A DNA stretch of 64,000 nucleotides from Galbibacter pacificus. GTDB lineage: Bacteria > Bacteroidota > Bacteroidia > Flavobacteriales > Flavobacteriaceae. Below the pieces are notes generated by a model. That model was not told the origin of the DNA. It searched no databases and was given only the letters and a program-made list of their open reading frames with translations. A program made the position numbers and the translations under genes. The stretch spans positions 496,001-560,000 of the forward strand of contig NZ_JAPMUA010000002.1 of the NCBI RefSeq assembly GCF_029603155.1, written 5' to 3'. Each line of letters opens with the position of its first letter. The stretch's first letter is position 1. Below are positions 1-9,379 of the stretch, piece by piece.

Positions 1-313
1 AAAAAATGCCGACGAGAATATTTCTTTTTTCACCATTGGCCTTGGTAATGAAATCGACGAGAATGTCCTGACTCAAATTGGTAAAACCGGAAGTGCATTT
101 GCCAGCAACAAAGAAGAGCTGGAAGATACTTTTCAGGATATCTCTGAAAATGTTGCAGGACAAGCCAATAGTTATTACCTATTTGAATACTGTAGTCCGA
201 AACGAGACGGAAGCGGTGTTAACCAGCTGGTTATCCAAGCCAAGCGCGGTGAAGAGCAAGGCGCCATCCAAACAGAGTTTGACGCTACCGGGTTTACCGG
301 AGGATGTAAATAA
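1..313 (+). CDS. C-terminal part of a von Willebrand factor A domain protein (5' end outside window)
   Basis: The open frame entering from the left edge (codons from base 2) gives about 103 residues and ends at TAA 311-313. It contains the late part of a vWA fold: a strand-like FFTIGLGNEIDENVL, then a helix with LTQIGKTGSAF, which is the usual pattern after the MIDAS region in extracellular or periplasmic vWA proteins. The protein ends in a short Gly/Cys tail (GFTGGCK). The stop lies seven bases before the target duplication of the neighbouring insertion sequence, so the insertion did not truncate it. The MIDAS DxSxS motif would lie upstream of the window, so binding ability cannot be judged. 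Function beyond vWA is unknown. Confidence 0.75.
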   Translation, partial: KNADENISFFTIGLGNEIDENVLTQIGKTGSAFASNKEELEDTFQDISENVAGQANSYYLFEYCSPKRDGSGVNQLVIQAKRGEEQGAIQTEFDATGFTGGCK

Positions 314-327
314 AACTTATTATTTAA

Positions 328-1326
328 CGTGAGTTCGATATAAAAAAAGTAAAGTTTTCCCATACAAAAAGCAGAAAATTTAGTAAATTAAAGTACTGAT
401 TTTTAATTATTTAACTAAACTTTCCGCTTATGCTTTCTATTGATAAAATTACAGAAATTTTTTATCTTATCGATGAATTCTGCAAAGAATTTGAAAAAGT
501 AACCCATGAATCTGCTCTTGAAAAGGATACGGCGAGCAAAAAAAGAAACCGGAAATCAAAATTGTCCGATAGTGAAGTAATAACCATTATGGTGTTATTC
601 CATTATAAACAATTCAGGAGCCTAAAACAAAAGGTGCATATGCAAGGAGAGTTTCCGCAGACCGTGTCCTACAACCGTTTTGTTGAATTACAACAAAGAG
701 CAGTGCTCCCAATGGCCATATTTCTTAAAACATGCTGTCTGGGACGTTGTACTGGCATTTCCTTTATAGACTCGACTCCTTTACGGGCATGCCATATAAA
801 AAGGGAGAAACAGCATAAGACTTTTAAGGGCATGGCTGTAAAGGGACAATGCTCCATAGGTTGGTTCTTTGGTTTTAAGTTGCATTTAATTGTCAACGAC
901 AGAGGGGAAATATTGGACTTCATGCTTACCCAAGGGAATGTTGACGACAGGGAGCCTTTGAAAAACATGGGTTTTCACAAACGTATCTTTGGGAAGATTT
1001 ATGGTGATAAAGGGTATATAGGCAAAGACTTGTTTGAACAACTCATTGTGGATGGGGTCCATTTGGTAACCAAGATTAGAAAGAACATGAAAAATTGCCT
1101 GATGCTCTTACAGGATAAGGTCATGCTTAGAAAACGGGCTTTGATTGAAACCATAAACGATGAGCTTAAAAACCAATGCCAAATAGAACACACCAGACAC
1201 AGAAGCTTTGAGAATTTTATAACAAACCTCCTTTCAGGATTGATTGCTTATTCATTCTTTGACAAAAAACCATCCTTAAATCTTGAAATCATTGATGAAA
1301 GACTTGTTGCTTAAATCGAACTCACG
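328..1326 (+). mobile_element. IS982-family insertion sequence, copy 1 (999 bp)
   Basis: The element has 12-bp perfect terminal inverted repeats, CGTGAGTTCGAT at 328-339 and its complement at 1315-1326; a few further bases match inward after one mismatch. It is flanked by an exact 8-bp direct repeat TTATTTAA at 320-327 and 1327-1334, the target-site duplication. It carries one transposase gene. It landed between two convergent genes, just upstream of a bidirectional terminator, and disrupts no gene. The intact duplication suggests a fairly recent, simple transposition. Confidence 0.93.
430..1314 (+). CDS. IS982-family transposase (possible small internal deletion)
   Basis: This 294-residue DDE transposase mobilises the surrounding element. 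The conserved core is visible: SYNRF, FLKTCC, the first Asp in FIDST, the second in GDKGYIGK, and the Glu in ALIETINDELKNQCQIEH. It ends two bases before the right inverted repeat, as expected. Compared with the second IS982 transposase in this window, the segment between FR and EFP is about six residues shorter: a block corresponding to HFYIYY in the other copy is missing. Whether this harms activity cannot be told from sequence. The reading frame is otherwise intact. The two transposases are clearly homologous but far from identical, so the two elements arrived independently. Confidence 0.92.
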   Translation: MLSIDKITEIFYLIDEFCKEFEKVTHESALEKDTASKKRNRKSKLSDSEVITIMVLFHYKQFRSLKQKVHMQGEFPQTVSYNRFVELQQRAVLPMAIFLKTCCLGRCTGISFIDSTPLRACHIKREKQHKTFKGMAVKGQCSIGWFFGFKLHLIVNDRGEILDFMLTQGNVDDREPLKNMGFHKRIFGKIYGDKGYIGKDLFEQLIVDGVHLVTKIRKNMKNCLMLLQDKVMLRKRALIETINDELKNQCQIEHTRHRSFENFITNLLSGLIAYSFFDKKPSLNLEIIDERLVA

Positions 1327-1348
1327 TTATTTAATAACACTTAAAAGC

Positions 1349-1382
1349 AAAAAAAGAGCCTTTTAAAAAGGCTCTTTTTTTA
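1349..1382. terminator. Bidirectional intrinsic terminator
   Basis: A hairpin with AAAAAGAGCC and GGCTCTTTTT arms has A- and T-tracts on both sides, so it can stop transcription from either direction. It sits between the vWA gene and the convergent helicase; the insertion sequence has separated it from the vWA gene. The helicase stop codon (1380-1382) overlaps its edge. Confidence 0.85.
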
Positions 1383-2885
1383 TGATTGATATTCTTTTAC
1401 GATATTCATCCTGAGTTTTCTAAAATAGTCTTCCGCCAGCCAATCTCTATAATTCTTGGTGCTTTTGCTTATACAATACGAGTATCTTTTTATACGGCTG
1501 TCTATATCCTCTTTTAGCTCCATTGCCAGCATTCTCGCCTCGTATGCATCATCACTATTGTCAACGCACATTTTGGTGTGCTGTGTCAAAGAACGTTCCA
1601 ATATTACTTTAGAACGCAATCCTTTTTTAATAGTTTCATCATAAATTTCTTCAATATTAAGAGAAACATCGGCAGTATTTTTAAATTTTTCACGGAGTTT
1701 TGGCGGCATTTCGTAAACAAAATTGCTTTCAATTTCCTCATCGTCCTTAATATTTTCCAAATAAAAATCGGGATACCTAAAAATGTGCTGCCAGTCTACC
1801 GGCTCGCTCCATAAACCAAACCGGGCAACGTTATTGCCCAAATCTATCACTTTAAACTTATTTTTATTTGGTAACACGCGCGAACCACGGCCTATCATTT
1901 GAAAATAAAGTGTTAGCGACCGCGTGGCACGGTTTAAAATAATGGTCTCTACAGATGGCTCGTCAAAGCCAGTGGTTAAAATACTTACCGAACTTAAAAT
2001 AGCATCGGGCGTGTTTTTAAACCATTTCAAAATTGCCTTACGCTCTTTGTTGCTGTGCGTATTATCTAAATGCCTCACCGGATAACCGGCTTCCCTGAAC
2101 ATTTCGTAAACATACCAAGATGTGTTAATCCCGTTGTTAAAAATAAGGGTTTTGGTCCCTTTGGCCTTTTCTTCGTATGCATGCAGCAGCTTTTCCTGCA
2201 TTTCCAGGTTTGAATACAGTGCCTCTGAAGATTTTACCGTATAATCGCCATTGATACCAATTTTTAAGGTCCCAAGACCCACATCAAACGAAAAGGTATC
2301 GGCTTTTGCCAAAAAACCCTTGTCGATAAGTGTCTTTATGGCTTCCCCGATAATCAGCTCATTGTAATTATCCTTCATGGGAAGCTTTATATTCGAGCTC
2401 AACGGGGTTGCGGTAACACCAAGGATAAAACTGTTTTTAAAATAAGACAATAGTTTTCTAAAAGAATTGTAATGCGCCTCATCTATTATTACAAGACCTA
2501 CGTCTTCTATCTCCAGCTTGTTGTCGTTCAGCCTGTTTTTTAAGGTTTCTACCATGGCAACAAAGCACATATAGTCCTTTTGGTCGGGCAATTCCTTAAC
2601 CTTGCTGTTTATAACCTTATTTTTGACGTTAAAGCCACGCAGCATTTTGGAGGTTTGCTTACTTAGTTCTATTCTATGCGTAAGCACCACCACTTTTTTA
2701 TTGTTTTCCTGAATATACCTTCGTACAATTTCAGAAAAAATAACTGTCTTCCCCCCACCTGTTGGCAATTGGTACAAAAGGTGGTAATTATGCGGCTTGT
2801 TATGTATACGATCAAAAATCTCGTCTATTGCCCCTTTTTGATAATCGTAGAGCTCCTTTTTTTCTTCTTCTTCAATCGCAAACAT
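1380..2885 (-). CDS. DEAD/DEAH-box (SF2) helicase
   Basis: A 501-residue superfamily 2 ATP-dependent helicase. Visible motifs in order: a Q-like YDYQKGAI near residues 13-20, Walker A LPTGGGKT (40-47), Walker B IIDEAH (133-138), motif III-like VTATP (157-161), and motif VI QMIGRGSR (329-336). The layout (DEAH, short linker, arginine fingers) resembles the SSL2/XPB-like or type-I-restriction-like stand-alone helicases common in Bacteroidota. The substrate, DNA or RNA, is not evident. It stands alone, convergent with the vWA gene. A -7 box TAAATTTG lies on its strand at 2923-2916, 31 bases before the ATG. The C-terminal 150 residues show no further recognised domain. Confidence 0.9.
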   Translation of the reverse strand: MFAIEEEEKKELYDYQKGAIDEIFDRIHNKPHNYHLLYQLPTGGGKTVIFSEIVRRYIQENNKKVVVLTHRIELSKQTSKMLRGFNVKNKVINSKVKELPDQKDYMCFVAMVETLKNRLNDNKLEIEDVGLVIIDEAHYNSFRKLLSYFKNSFILGVTATPLSSNIKLPMKDNYNELIIGEAIKTLIDKGFLAKADTFSFDVGLGTLKIGINGDYTVKSSEALYSNLEMQEKLLHAYEEKAKGTKTLIFNNGINTSWYVYEMFREAGYPVRHLDNTHSNKERKAILKWFKNTPDAILSSVSILTTGFDEPSVETIILNRATRSLTLYFQMIGRGSRVLPNKNKFKVIDLGNNVARFGLWSEPVDWQHIFRYPDFYLENIKDDEEIESNFVYEMPPKLREKFKNTADVSLNIEEIYDETIKKGLRSKVILERSLTQHTKMCVDNSDDAYEARMLAMELKEDIDSRIKRYSYCISKSTKNYRDWLAEDYFRKLRMNIVKEYQS

Positions 2886-2915
2886 GCTTTCTTTTTAGGT
2901 AAATGGTTAAACGGG

Positions 2916-2923
2916 CAAATTTA
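2916..2923 (-). promoter_or_regulatory. Candidate -7 promoter element of the helicase gene
   Basis: Read on the minus strand this is TAAATTTG, a full match to the Bacteroidota TAnnTTTG element, ending 30 bases before the helicase ATG. No clear -33 TTTG is seen at the usual spacing. Confidence 0.45.
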
Positions 2924-3142
2924 GCTAGTTTTATCCTTAAAGTGAAATTTTCGACAGAGATAAACACAAGATTAACAAAGAAGTGGCTTTTTTTTCAGCC
3001 TAAAAATCAAAAATCACTGGAAATGAAGCTTTTATACAATACTTAACATAATCGCTATGGTCGTTCCATATATTTATCCTAGCTTCGCACTTTATTAAAA
3101 ACTCAAGCCCGCAAAAATGCTGGCAATAATTAAAATGTATAT

Positions 3143-3571
3143 ATGAGTCAAGTAAAGGAAAACGACACAGTTAAAGTTCATTACACGGGAAAATTGGAGG
3201 ACGGTCAAGTTTTTGACAGTTCACTGGAAAGAGAACCATTGGAATTCACGCTTGGTCAGGGACAATTAATCCCCGGGTTTGAAAACGGAATTTTAAACAT
3301 GTCGGTTAACGAAAAGAAGACTATCAATATTCCTTCTGCAGAAGCTTATGGTGACATAAGGGAAGAATTGTTCCAGGAAATCCCTAAAGCAGAACTTCCA
3401 GAAAACATAGAACCAAAAAAAGGAATGGGGCTTGTTTCCAGAACTCCTGACGGAAGAGAAATACAATTGGTGGTTGCCGATGTAAAAGACGCGTCGATTG
3501 TAGTAGATGCCAACCATCCATTGGCAGGAAAAGACCTTACCTTTGAAATTGAAGTATTGGAGATTAAATAG
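3143..3571 (+). CDS. FKBP-type peptidyl-prolyl cis-trans isomerase (SlyD-like)
   Basis: A 142-residue cytoplasmic prolyl isomerase and probable folding chaperone. The FKBP core is clear: VKVHYTGKLEDGQVFDSS at the N terminus, LGQGQLIPGFENGI, and the closing motif NHPLAGKDLTFEIEVLEI. The long insert between the two halves, about residues 65-120, corresponds to the IF (insert-in-flap) chaperone domain of SlyD-type proteins. There is no signal peptide and no His/Cys-rich metal-binding tail, so it is a short SlyD-type protein. It is monocistronic and followed by a strong terminator. Confidence 0.9.
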   Translation: MSQVKENDTVKVHYTGKLEDGQVFDSSLEREPLEFTLGQGQLIPGFENGILNMSVNEKKTINIPSAEAYGDIREELFQEIPKAELPENIEPKKGMGLVSRTPDGREIQLVVADVKDASIVVDANHPLAGKDLTFEIEVLEIK

Positions 3572-3593
3572 TTTTTTAATCCACTTAATAACA

Positions 3594-3627
3594 AACGCCT
3601 GATGATTTATTTCTCAGGCGTTTTTTT
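3594..3627 (+). terminator. Intrinsic terminator after the FKBP isomerase gene
   Basis: The stem AACGCCTGA / TCAGGCGTT is followed by a run of seven T, 22 bases after the isomerase stop codon. Confidence 0.9.
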
Positions 3628-3782
3628 GTAATAGCTTCTTCCTAAAGGAAAAAACATGCCCGTAAATCTTAAAATTATCCTAAAAAACAGGGTTTTAAGA
3701 CATTAAAAGGGAGTTGTATTTGCTTTTCTGGAAAAAAAATGTTATTAATGCTAGGTTATTATCAATTTATAGAAAAAAATAC

Positions 3783-4646
3783 ATGAGACAACTTAAAATT
3801 ATAAAGCAGGTAACCAACCGCGAGTCGAAATCTTTAGATAAGTATTTGCAAGATATAAGCAAGATTGATATGATTACTGCCGATGAAGAAGTAGAATTGG
3901 CACAGCGTATCCGTGAAGGCGATCAGGTTGCCCTAGAAAAGTTAACAAAAGCTAACTTACGCTTTGTGGTTTCGGTTGCAAAACAATATCAAAATCAAGG
4001 GCTTAAATTGCCCGACCTTATCAACGAAGGCAATTTGGGCTTGGTAAAAGCTGCCAAAAGGTTTGATGAAACCCGTGGTTTTAAATTTATATCGTATGCA
4101 GTTTGGTGGATACGCCAATCTATTTTACAGGCATTGGCAGAGCAGTCGAGAATAGTAAGGCTGCCGCTTAATAAAATTGGGTCCATCAATAAAATCAATA
4201 AAGCATACTCTTTTCTGGAACAAGAGCACGAAAGGGCCCCTTCGGCCGAAGAGATCGCAAAAGAACTGGACATGACCGTTAAGGACGTAAAACAGTCCAT
4301 GCGGAATTCGGGAAGGCACCTTTCCATGGACGCCCCTTTAAAAGAAGGGGAAACATCCAATTTGTACGATGTGGTCCGCTCTGGCGAGTCCCCTAACCCG
4401 GACAAAGACCTGTTGCACGATTCCTTAAACATTGAAATAAACCGTGCCCTGGAAACGCTTACCACCCGTGAAGCCAATGTAATCAGGCTAAACTATGGCA
4501 TTGGCGACCAACAGCCCATGACCTTGGAAGAAATAGGCGATGTATTCGACCTTACCAGGGAGCGCGTTAGGCAGATCAGGGAAAAAGGCATTAGAAGACT
4601 CCGCCATAATTCCAGAAGTAAAATTTTAAAAATGTATTTAGGCTAA
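3783..4646 (+). CDS. rpoD: Primary RNA polymerase sigma factor (sigma-70, group 1, Bacteroidota type)
   Basis: This 287-residue protein directs RNA polymerase to housekeeping promoters. It starts directly at region 1.2 (SLDKYLQDISKIDMITADEE), with no acidic region 1.1, as is typical of the short primary sigma of Bacteroidota. Region 2 is seen as ANLRFVVSVAKQYQNQGL, GNLGLVKAAKRFDETRGFKF and the -10 helix ISYAVWWIRQSI. Region 3 follows, then region 4.2 with the helix-turn-helix TLEEIGDVFDLTRERVRQIREKG. The ATG at 3783 (MRQLKI) is chosen because homologues begin there; the frame is open upstream to 3714 but without family-like sequence. It is followed by a strong terminator. It is the sigma expected to read the TAnnTTTG promoters listed here. 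Confidence 0.96.
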   Translation: MRQLKIIKQVTNRESKSLDKYLQDISKIDMITADEEVELAQRIREGDQVALEKLTKANLRFVVSVAKQYQNQGLKLPDLINEGNLGLVKAAKRFDETRGFKFISYAVWWIRQSILQALAEQSRIVRLPLNKIGSINKINKAYSFLEQEHERAPSAEEIAKELDMTVKDVKQSMRNSGRHLSMDAPLKEGETSNLYDVVRSGESPNPDKDLLHDSLNIEINRALETLTTREANVIRLNYGIGDQQPMTLEEIGDVFDLTRERVRQIREKGIRRLRHNSRSKILKMYLG

Positions 4647-4668
4647 AAAGTTTTAATCAATAATTTAT

Positions 4669-4698
4669 ATCCCGCTTCATCCAAGCGGGATTTTTTTT
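4669..4698 (+). terminator. Intrinsic terminator after rpoD
   Basis: Perfect 9-bp stem ATCCCGCTT / AAGCGGGAT with a five-base loop, followed by eight T residues. Confidence 0.92.
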
Positions 4699-4781
4699 CG
4701 TATACATAAGCAGTGGCTTCACCATAACTTTAATACACCTTTAACCAAAAGACATTAAAAAAAATTGTTTGTTTGTAATCT

Positions 4782-7040
4782 ATGGATAAGATAAAAGCCT
4801 ATTTAAAAAAATATAAAAAGCAACTGCTCATCGCTTTGGCGAGTTTTTTTGGACTCATCATTGTTTTTGTATTAAGTGTGTATTTAGGGGCCTGGGGGCA
4901 TATTCCTTCTGAAAAGGAGCTTTCTGAACTCAACCTGAACGAAGCCACAGAAATATTGTCAAACGACGGCAGGCTCATTGGGAAACTGTACATAAACGAC
5001 AGGCAGCCAATCCCTTTTGACAGTATTCCAGAAACGCTTATCAATGCACTTGTAGCTACAGAAGATGCCCGTTTTTACGAGCACAACGGCGTGGACAATA
5101 AAAGTTTGCTTCGTGTTTTTTTTAAAACAATCCTGCTCCAAGACGAGTCATCGGGTGGCGGGAGCACCATTACCCAACAGTTGGCAAAGAACCTATACCC
5201 TAGAAAAAGCCTGGGCTCATTGGGAATAATTGTGCATAAATTAAGAGAATCCATAATTGCCAAAAGGCTGGAAGATGTATATTCAAAAGATGAAATTTTA
5301 TTGCACTATTTAAATACGGTTCCGTTTAGCGACAATACCTACGGAATAGAAAGTGCCTCAAAACACTTTTTCAATAAAACAGCATCGCATTTGTCCATTG
5401 TTGAAGCCGCTACGCTCGTGGGCTCGTTAAAAGCCACTTATTATTACAATCCAAAATTATTTCCAAAAAGGAGCATGCAACGGAGAAACGTAGTGCTTTA
5501 TCAAATGAAAAACTACAAATACCTCGATGAAGAAGCATACGATACCCTTTCTAAAGACACCTTAAAACTGGACATCCAGCAATATAGCTACAACGACGGC
5601 ATGGCGCCTTATTTTAGGGAACATGTAAGGCTATATTTAAAAGATTGGCTGAAAGAGTACAACCAGAAAAAAGATACCACCATAAATATTTATACCGACG
5701 GATTAAAAATACATACCACTATTAATTATGAAATGCAAAAATTGGCCGAAGAAGCCATTAAAGAACATTTAAGCAAGCTTCAGCAACAATTTGAAGAAAG
5801 TTATGGAGAAAAGGCTCCGTGGCTTACCAACAAGCTTCTTATAAATACTGCACTGAAAAAAACAACTTCTTATAAAAAATTGGCCAATGCCAGCTTGAAT
5901 GACGCCCAGATTATGGATTCCCTTCAGAAAGAAAAAGAAATAAAAGTTTTTGAATGGGATAGCATTTCTAAACAAAACTTGAGTACGGTAGATAGCCTAA
6001 AACATTATTTAAAATATTTAAATTGTGGGTTTGTATCCGTTAACCCAAAAAATGGCGCCCTGCAAACATGGGTCGGCGGAATTGACTACGAGTTTTTTAA
6101 ATACGACCATGTAATACAAAGTAAGCGCCAAGTGGGGTCTACCTTTAAACCTTTTGTTTACACTACTGCCATTGAAAATGGATTGGACCCGTGCACGTAT
6201 TTTTCGGTGGAGCCCGTTTCTTACGAAAACCTAAAAGGCTGGACCCCAGAAAATGCCTCAAAAGACGAAGATGAAGAATACATGAACTATTCCATGGAAT
6301 ACGCATTGAGCAATTCCATTAACACAATTGCCGTAAAAGTACTGGAAAAAGCAGGTATAAAAAATACCATATTGCAGGCACAAAAAATGGGCATTACCTC
6401 TGCCCTGCCAGAAGTTCCTTCGTTAGCTTTGGGTACGGCAGAAGTTAGCGTCATGGAAATGGCAAAAGCCTATACTTCATACGTAAATAACGGAATTCCC
6501 GCTACGCCCTTTTTTATAACAAAAATAGAAGACGATCATGGAAATGTCTTGATGGAACACGAAAAACCGGAAGAAAACGAAAAAGCTATTTCTGACACCA
6601 CTAGGGAAGTTATGCTGGAAATGATGAAAGCTACAATTAATAGCGGTACAGCAACCCGGTTACGGGGTACGTATGGACTAAAAAACGATATAGCCGGAAA
6701 AACAGGTACCACCCAAAATAATAAGGATGCGTGGTTTGTGGGCATTACACCGGCATTGGTAAGCGTAACCTGGGTTGGGCTGGACAATCACCAAATAGGC
6801 TTTAAAACAACGGCCATGGGGCAAGGTGCTAATGCTGCCTTACCTATATTTGGCTTATGGTTGCAAAAAATGAACAAACAAAAAGAGTTAGATGCCATTA
6901 CACAAACAACATTTAAAACTCCATCAAAAGAAATATTGGAAAGCCTTGATTGCAACCCGGAAAAACGCGATGGTTTTTTTAAAAGATTGTTCAACAATCC
7001 AAATAAAAAGAAAAGCAGGAAATTTAAAAGCAAGAAGTAA
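4782..7040 (+). CDS. mrcA: Penicillin-binding protein 1A (bifunctional glycosyltransferase/transpeptidase)
   Basis: A 752-residue class A PBP that polymerises and cross-links peptidoglycan in the periplasm. A short cytoplasmic Lys-rich tail and one membrane anchor (about residues 14-36) come first. The GT51 domain shows EDARFYEHNGVD with catalytic Glu94, and GGSTITQQLAKNLY (126-139). The transpeptidase domain shows SxxK as STFK with Ser453, SxN as SIN at 512-514, and KTGT from Lys640. All catalytic residues are present. The C-terminal tail is very Lys/Arg-rich. It is separated by 53 bases from the MscS gene, which has its own promoter-like element. Confidence 0.96.
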   Translation: MDKIKAYLKKYKKQLLIALASFFGLIIVFVLSVYLGAWGHIPSEKELSELNLNEATEILSNDGRLIGKLYINDRQPIPFDSIPETLINALVATEDARFYEHNGVDNKSLLRVFFKTILLQDESSGGGSTITQQLAKNLYPRKSLGSLGIIVHKLRESIIAKRLEDVYSKDEILLHYLNTVPFSDNTYGIESASKHFFNKTASHLSIVEAATLVGSLKATYYYNPKLFPKRSMQRRNVVLYQMKNYKYLDEEAYDTLSKDTLKLDIQQYSYNDGMAPYFREHVRLYLKDWLKEYNQKKDTTINIYTDGLKIHTTINYEMQKLAEEAIKEHLSKLQQQFEESYGEKAPWLTNKLLINTALKKTTSYKKLANASLNDAQIMDSLQKEKEIKVFEWDSISKQNLSTVDSLKHYLKYLNCGFVSVNPKNGALQTWVGGIDYEFFKYDHVIQSKRQVGSTFKPFVYTTAIENGLDPCTYFSVEPVSYENLKGWTPENASKDEDEEYMNYSMEYALSNSINTIAVKVLEKAGIKNTILQAQKMGITSALPEVPSLALGTAEVSVMEMAKAYTSYVNNGIPATPFFITKIEDDHGNVLMEHEKPEENEKAISDTTREVMLEMMKATINSGTATRLRGTYGLKNDIAGKTGTTQNNKDAWFVGITPALVSVTWVGLDNHQIGFKTTAMGQGANAALPIFGLWLQKMNKQKELDAITQTTFKTPSKEILESLDCNPEKRDGFFKRLFNNPNKKKSRKFKSKK

Positions 7041-7065
7041 CTATTTTATTACACTTCTTTTATGT

Positions 7066-7073
7066 TAAATTTG
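7066..7073 (+). promoter_or_regulatory. Candidate -7 promoter element of the MscS-family gene
   Basis: TAAATTTG matches TAnnTTTG exactly and ends 20 bases before the ATG of the channel gene. The -33 element is not obvious. Confidence 0.45.
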
Positions 7074-7093
7074 TATCGCTTAATTAAACCTTT

Positions 7094-8386
7094 ATGGAAG
7101 ATAAAGAGGAATTATTGACCCAACTTAGTTGCCACGTTCACGATTGGTTGTTAAATCAAGGATATGCATTGGGAACCGCTCAAAAAATCAATTTATTAAT
7201 CAATATTCTTGTAGTTGGTGTTTTTATTTACGTAATAGATCTTATTTTAAGGACTTTTGTGGTTAAGTTTTTTTATTCTTTTACAAACAAAAGCAAAACA
7301 ACTTTTGATGATTATTTGGTAAAGAGCAATTTTCCAAAGTTTGTTGCGCACATCATTCCTTTTATATTAATCAAGCGCCTTATCCCCTATGTTTTTGTAG
7401 ATTTCCCAACACTGGAGACCTTTCTTTTAAAAGCTACGGATATTTATTTAATACTGCTTATTGTATTTATTTTAAGGAGTATTGTAAGGAGCATAAAAAA
7501 TTACCTTCGTACCACCGACCGCTTTTATGATAAGCCTTTGGATAGTTATGCACAGGTTGTTATTATTTTTATATGGTTTATAGGAATTGTTTTTATTTTT
7601 TCTGAACTCACCGGCTATTCCATTGTAAAGTTTATTACCGCACTGGGTGCTGCATCGGCCATTTTATTGCTTGTTTTTAGAGACACCATATTGGGTTTTG
7701 TTGCCAGCATACAAACTTCTACCAACGACATGGTACGCATTGGCGATTGGATTACCATGGAAAAATATGGGGCCGATGGCGATGTAGTTGAAATTAACCT
7801 TGCAACGGTAAAAGTTAGAAATTTCGATAATACCATTACCACTATTCCAACTTACGCACTTATTTCCGATTCTTTTAAAAACTGGAGAGGAATGCAAGAA
7901 AGTGGCGGTAGGCGTATTAAAAGGGCAATTTTTATAAAAGCGTCGAGCGTGAAATTCCTTTCACAAGAAGAATTGAAAAAATTCCAGAGCATTCAGGCCG
8001 TGCAGCAATATATTGAGCACAGGCAACGCGATATCAATAAGTTCAATACAGAACAGGGCTACGACAAAGACCTCAATATTGTTAACGGAAGGAACCAAAC
8101 CAACCTTGGTGTCTTTAGGAAATATTGCGATTTGTACCTGCAAAATCATTCGGCCACAAATAAAGACCTTATGATTATGACCCGTCATATGGCGCCTACC
8201 CCCGAAGGGATCCCTCTTGAAATTTATGTTTTTTCAAGTGATAAGCGATGGGAAAACTACGAACGTATTATGGCAGATATTTTTGAGCACATAATTGCAG
8301 CGGTCCCACATTTTGATCTTGAAATATTTGAAAGTCCTTCCGGTTCGGACCTACAGAATTTTATGAAGAACCGCCAGTCAAATTAA
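7094..8386 (+). CDS. MscS-family mechanosensitive ion channel (YbdG/miniconductance-like)
   Basis: A 430-residue inner-membrane channel that opens under membrane tension to relieve hypo-osmotic stress. Hydrophobic segments lie near residues 33-55, 85-102, 113-133 and 153-171, followed by the pore helix (about 178-205) with the Ala/Gly-rich ALGAASAILLLVFRDTILGF. The MscS beta domain begins with the signature VRIGDWI (215-221) and VVEINLATVKVRNFDN. The large C-terminal extension with TRHMAPTPEGIPLEIYVF is typical of the YbdG/YnaI-like subgroup. It is not obviously in an operon; the next gene is convergent. Confidence 0.92.
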   Translation: MEDKEELLTQLSCHVHDWLLNQGYALGTAQKINLLINILVVGVFIYVIDLILRTFVVKFFYSFTNKSKTTFDDYLVKSNFPKFVAHIIPFILIKRLIPYVFVDFPTLETFLLKATDIYLILLIVFILRSIVRSIKNYLRTTDRFYDKPLDSYAQVVIIFIWFIGIVFIFSELTGYSIVKFITALGAASAILLLVFRDTILGFVASIQTSTNDMVRIGDWITMEKYGADGDVVEINLATVKVRNFDNTITTIPTYALISDSFKNWRGMQESGGRRIKRAIFIKASSVKFLSQEELKKFQSIQAVQQYIEHRQRDINKFNTEQGYDKDLNIVNGRNQTNLGVFRKYCDLYLQNHSATNKDLMIMTRHMAPTPEGIPLEIYVFSSDKRWENYERIMADIFEHIIAAVPHFDLEIFESPSGSDLQNFMKNRQSN

Positions 8387-8482
8387 TTGATTATTGTTGA
8401 AATTGATTGAACCATAAACTTTACTGTTATATCATTGAGCTACATTAACATGTCGGATCAATAATACAATACTCCGTATGCT

Positions 8483-9379
8483 TTAAAAAAGCTTGGGATT
8501 TTCTCCATCTTTGGTTTTAGGAATCTTTAAATCTGTTCCCAATTCCTTATTTAGCTTTTTAATAAAATAAGCCGATAATAAAGGGGATTCTTTTTCCAAG
8601 TTTTGATGCACAAAAAAATTAATATTGGAAAGGCCTTCGTCATGCCAAATCTTTAATCTATTCACCCAATCGTCAAGACGCTCGTAATCGGTAGCGTGAT
8701 TGGCACCTACATACCTTATAAAAGCTTCATTGGTGGTTAAACGCATATGTAAAAGATCTCGTCTTCCGGCCGTGTCCACAAGTACATTGGTTACATTGTT
8801 TTCTTCTAATAAATGATATAATTCCTGAGCTACTTTTTCGTCGTTAAACCAATCTGTATGCCTAAATTCAACTGCTAGGCCAAACTCTTTGGGCCATTGT
8901 TCAATGAAATGTATTACACGGTCAAAGTTTTTCGGTCCAAAATTATTATGCATCTGCAAAAATATGGTCCCTAACTTGTCTTTAAAATGCGAAACACCGT
9001 CTAAGTATTCTGGGAGAAATTTTTCAGGTTCGATAAGCCTTTTCATATGGCTTACCATTTGATTGACTTTTGGAAAAAATTTAAAATCGGCTGGTACCTT
9101 TTCATACCATTTATCAAACTGATCGATTGGAAAATTCCTATAAAAAGTAGAGTTCATTTCAATTGAATTGAATTGAGAACTGTAATACGACAACTCATCT
9201 TTTGTGCCTCTTGGATAAAAACCTTTTAAATCTTGCTTGTTCCATTTTGCACAACCAACATGCACTTTTAATTTTGCGGTTTTTGTTTTTTTCTTTTTAA
9301 GGATTACTTCGGTCTCGGGATGATCTTTCGGTAGCTTAAAATCTATATTTTCAGGATTATTTACTTTTCCAAATTTCAT
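8483..9379 (-). CDS. DUF72 family protein (YecE-like)
   Basis: A 298-residue cytoplasmic protein of the DUF72 (YecE) family, a TIM-barrel fold with no established reaction. Diagnostic pieces: VHVGCAKWN near the start, GFYPRG, NSIEMNSTFYRN, FKFFPKVNQMVSHMKRL, AVEFRHTDWF, and the C-terminal FFVHQNLEKESP. The N terminus carries an extra Lys-rich stretch of about 30 residues before the domain. It stands alone, convergent with the channel gene. No regulatory site is recognised in the 288 bases between it and the divergent SusC gene, other than the SusC -7 box. Confidence 0.88.
   Translation of the reverse strand: MKFGKVNNPENIDFKLPKDHPETEVILKKKKTKTAKLKVHVGCAKWNKQDLKGFYPRGTKDELSYYSSQFNSIEMNSTFYRNFPIDQFDKWYEKVPADFKFFPKVNQMVSHMKRLIEPEKFLPEYLDGVSHFKDKLGTIFLQMHNNFGPKNFDRVIHFIEQWPKEFGLAVEFRHTDWFNDEKVAQELYHLLEENNVTNVLVDTAGRRDLLHMRLTTNEAFIRYVGANHATDYERLDDWVNRLKIWHDEGLSNINFFVHQNLEKESPLLSAYFIKKLNKELGTDLKIPKTKDGENPKLF

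Noticed and set aside
301..340. Disruption of the vWA gene by the first insertion sequence
   Set aside because: The vWA stop codon (311-313) lies before the target duplication (320-327), so the gene end is natural.
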